Origin: Seonamhaeicola sp. ML3
GTDB taxonomy: Bacteria; Bacteroidota; Bacteroidia; Flavobacteriales; Flavobacteriaceae
Reading direction: 5' to 3'
Length of the DNA: 64,000 nucleotides
Assembly (NCBI RefSeq): GCF_023273855.1
Contig: NZ_CP096884.1
Location: 1,116,001-1,180,000 of the forward strand
The stretch's first letter is position 1. Every line of letters begins with the position of its first letter. The notes beneath the pieces were generated by a model that saw only the letters and a program-made list of their open reading frames with translations, ran no database searches and was not told the DNA's origin. Below are positions 63,451 to 64,000 of the stretch, one piece after another. The position numbers were made by a program, and so were the translations under genes.

Positions 63451-63999
63451 TTAATATTCTGTATACCTTCTGGTTACAGCATTATAGCCATATTTAGCCT
63501 TAGTATAAACCGTTTCGTTTACCACAACATACCCTTCGGGGTGTCCTTGCTTTAGAATTTCCTCACTGGTTTGTACAAACTTGCCCAAGGCGCCATCAAT
63601 CCAAACTTTATCGAAACAAACTTTAGTACCCTGCTTTACAATAATGACACGTTTGTAGGTTTTAGCAAGTTCTGTTCTATCTATAGAAATAGAAACTAAC
63701 TTTATAATTGGATTTTGCATAGCTATCTCTATACCTTGTAATCCCTTTTTTTCTAAGTTGGTTATACCTCTAACCGCTGGCCTTTTTACTACAATAGGTT
63801 TGTCTTTCGAAATACTAATTTCATAAAAGTCTGAATACGAATAACACAAAGCATTTGTTAAATTTAGCTGGTTTTCGGCGACTTTAGTTCTGTAAAAAAC
63901 TCGAGTACTTGTTGGTACTATTTTGTAGGTCTCATTTTGAGCTCCAGGAATATCATCCCAATTAATACCATCTTCACTCTTTTGCCACTGGTAAAAATG
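63451..63999 (-). CDS. C-terminal part of a secreted Ig-like-domain protein
   Basis: The frame is open to the right edge of the window, so the start is outside; 182 residues plus stop are visible. The first visible part reads FYQWQKSEDGINWDDIPGA ... TRVFYRTKVAENQ, the repeat type (YQWQxSxDGxxWxDIxGA ... YYRxxV) of Bacteroidetes Ig-like domains in large secreted or gliding-type proteins. The last ~130 residues (from CYSYSDFYEIS) are beta-rich, ending VTRRYTEY, without a T9SS signal that I can see. Any Met-like start inside, for example at 63849, is a TTG and not the real one. Confidence 0.7.
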   Translation of the reverse strand, partial: HFYQWQKSEDGINWDDIPGAQNETYKIVPTSTRVFYRTKVAENQLNLTNALCYSYSDFYEISISKDKPIVVKRPAVRGITNLEKKGLQGIEIAMQNPIIKLVSISIDRTELAKTYKRVIIVKQGTKVCFDKVWIDGALGKFVQTSEEILKQGHPEGYVVVNETVYTKAKYGYNAVTRRYTEY

Positions 64000-64000
64000 A

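Overview
The window looks like a piece of a flavobacterial chromosome (Bacteroidota, probably Flavobacteriaceae and likely marine). The signs are low GC content, Bacteroidetes-type -7 boxes (TAnnTTTG) instead of strong Shine-Dalgarno sites, a type IX secretion C-terminal domain, a TonB-dependent receptor with a carboxypeptidase-regulatory-like N-terminus, surface-lipoprotein signals, a complete Bat operon and lineage-typical families (DUF6503, DUF3109, DUF2490). No tRNA, rRNA, CRISPR array, transposase or phage gene was seen.

Layout. 1-2.6 kb: the end of a HupE/UreJ-like membrane protein, then a dCMP deaminase overlapping an S41 protease. 2.6-7.6 kb: a giant secreted T9SS cargo protein with ELWxxDGT and BNR repeats. 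7.8-10.4 kb: a globin, a FAD-domain-only oxidoreductase, a small membrane protein, MarC and a Cys-rich DUF3109 protein. 10.4-14.1 kb: an nrdB-nrdA operon in which the ATP-cone is on NrdB (class Id-like) and a near-identical 30-bp element lies on each side. 14.1-15.1 kb: a small AT-rich island with an orphan, possibly PD-(D/E)XK-like protein. 15.1-16.8 kb: an OmpA lipoprotein and a DUF6503 protein.

16.9-25.0 kb: a PiT phosphate transporter, a MORN-type secreted protein, a TonB-dependent receptor, a beta-helix surface lipoprotein and a free-standing CarboxypepD_reg-like protein. Seven tandem 11-bp-period repeats sit in their upstream regions and resemble PhoB/PhoP boxes, so this is probably a phosphate-starvation cluster. 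25.0-38.4 kb is mostly housekeeping: dgt, an esterase, dxs, a TonB energy transducer, tadA, a ClC channel whose gating Glu is Gln, aspS, cvpA, DUF2490 and SulP. 38.5-47.7 kb: a minus-strand Bat operon (moxR, DUF58, BatD-like, batA, batB, batC, batD, batE) with repeat-rich spacers. 47.9-56.5 kb: an SDR, an AlbA_2 protein, a candidate small RNA, a DUF1800/DUF1501 pair, an ALDH7 aldehyde dehydrogenase, an isoaspartyl peptidase and a CAP lipoprotein. 56.7-64 kb: an alpha-2-macroglobulin with an intact thioester, an SH3 protein and the C-terminus of an Ig-like protein running off the right edge, separated by repetitive intergenic hairpins.

Several starts were moved from the longest open frame to an internal ATG or GTG, because the longer version used TTG/GTG inside a terminator, promoter or upstream gene. 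All functional calls come from reading the protein sequences by eye; no database search was run.
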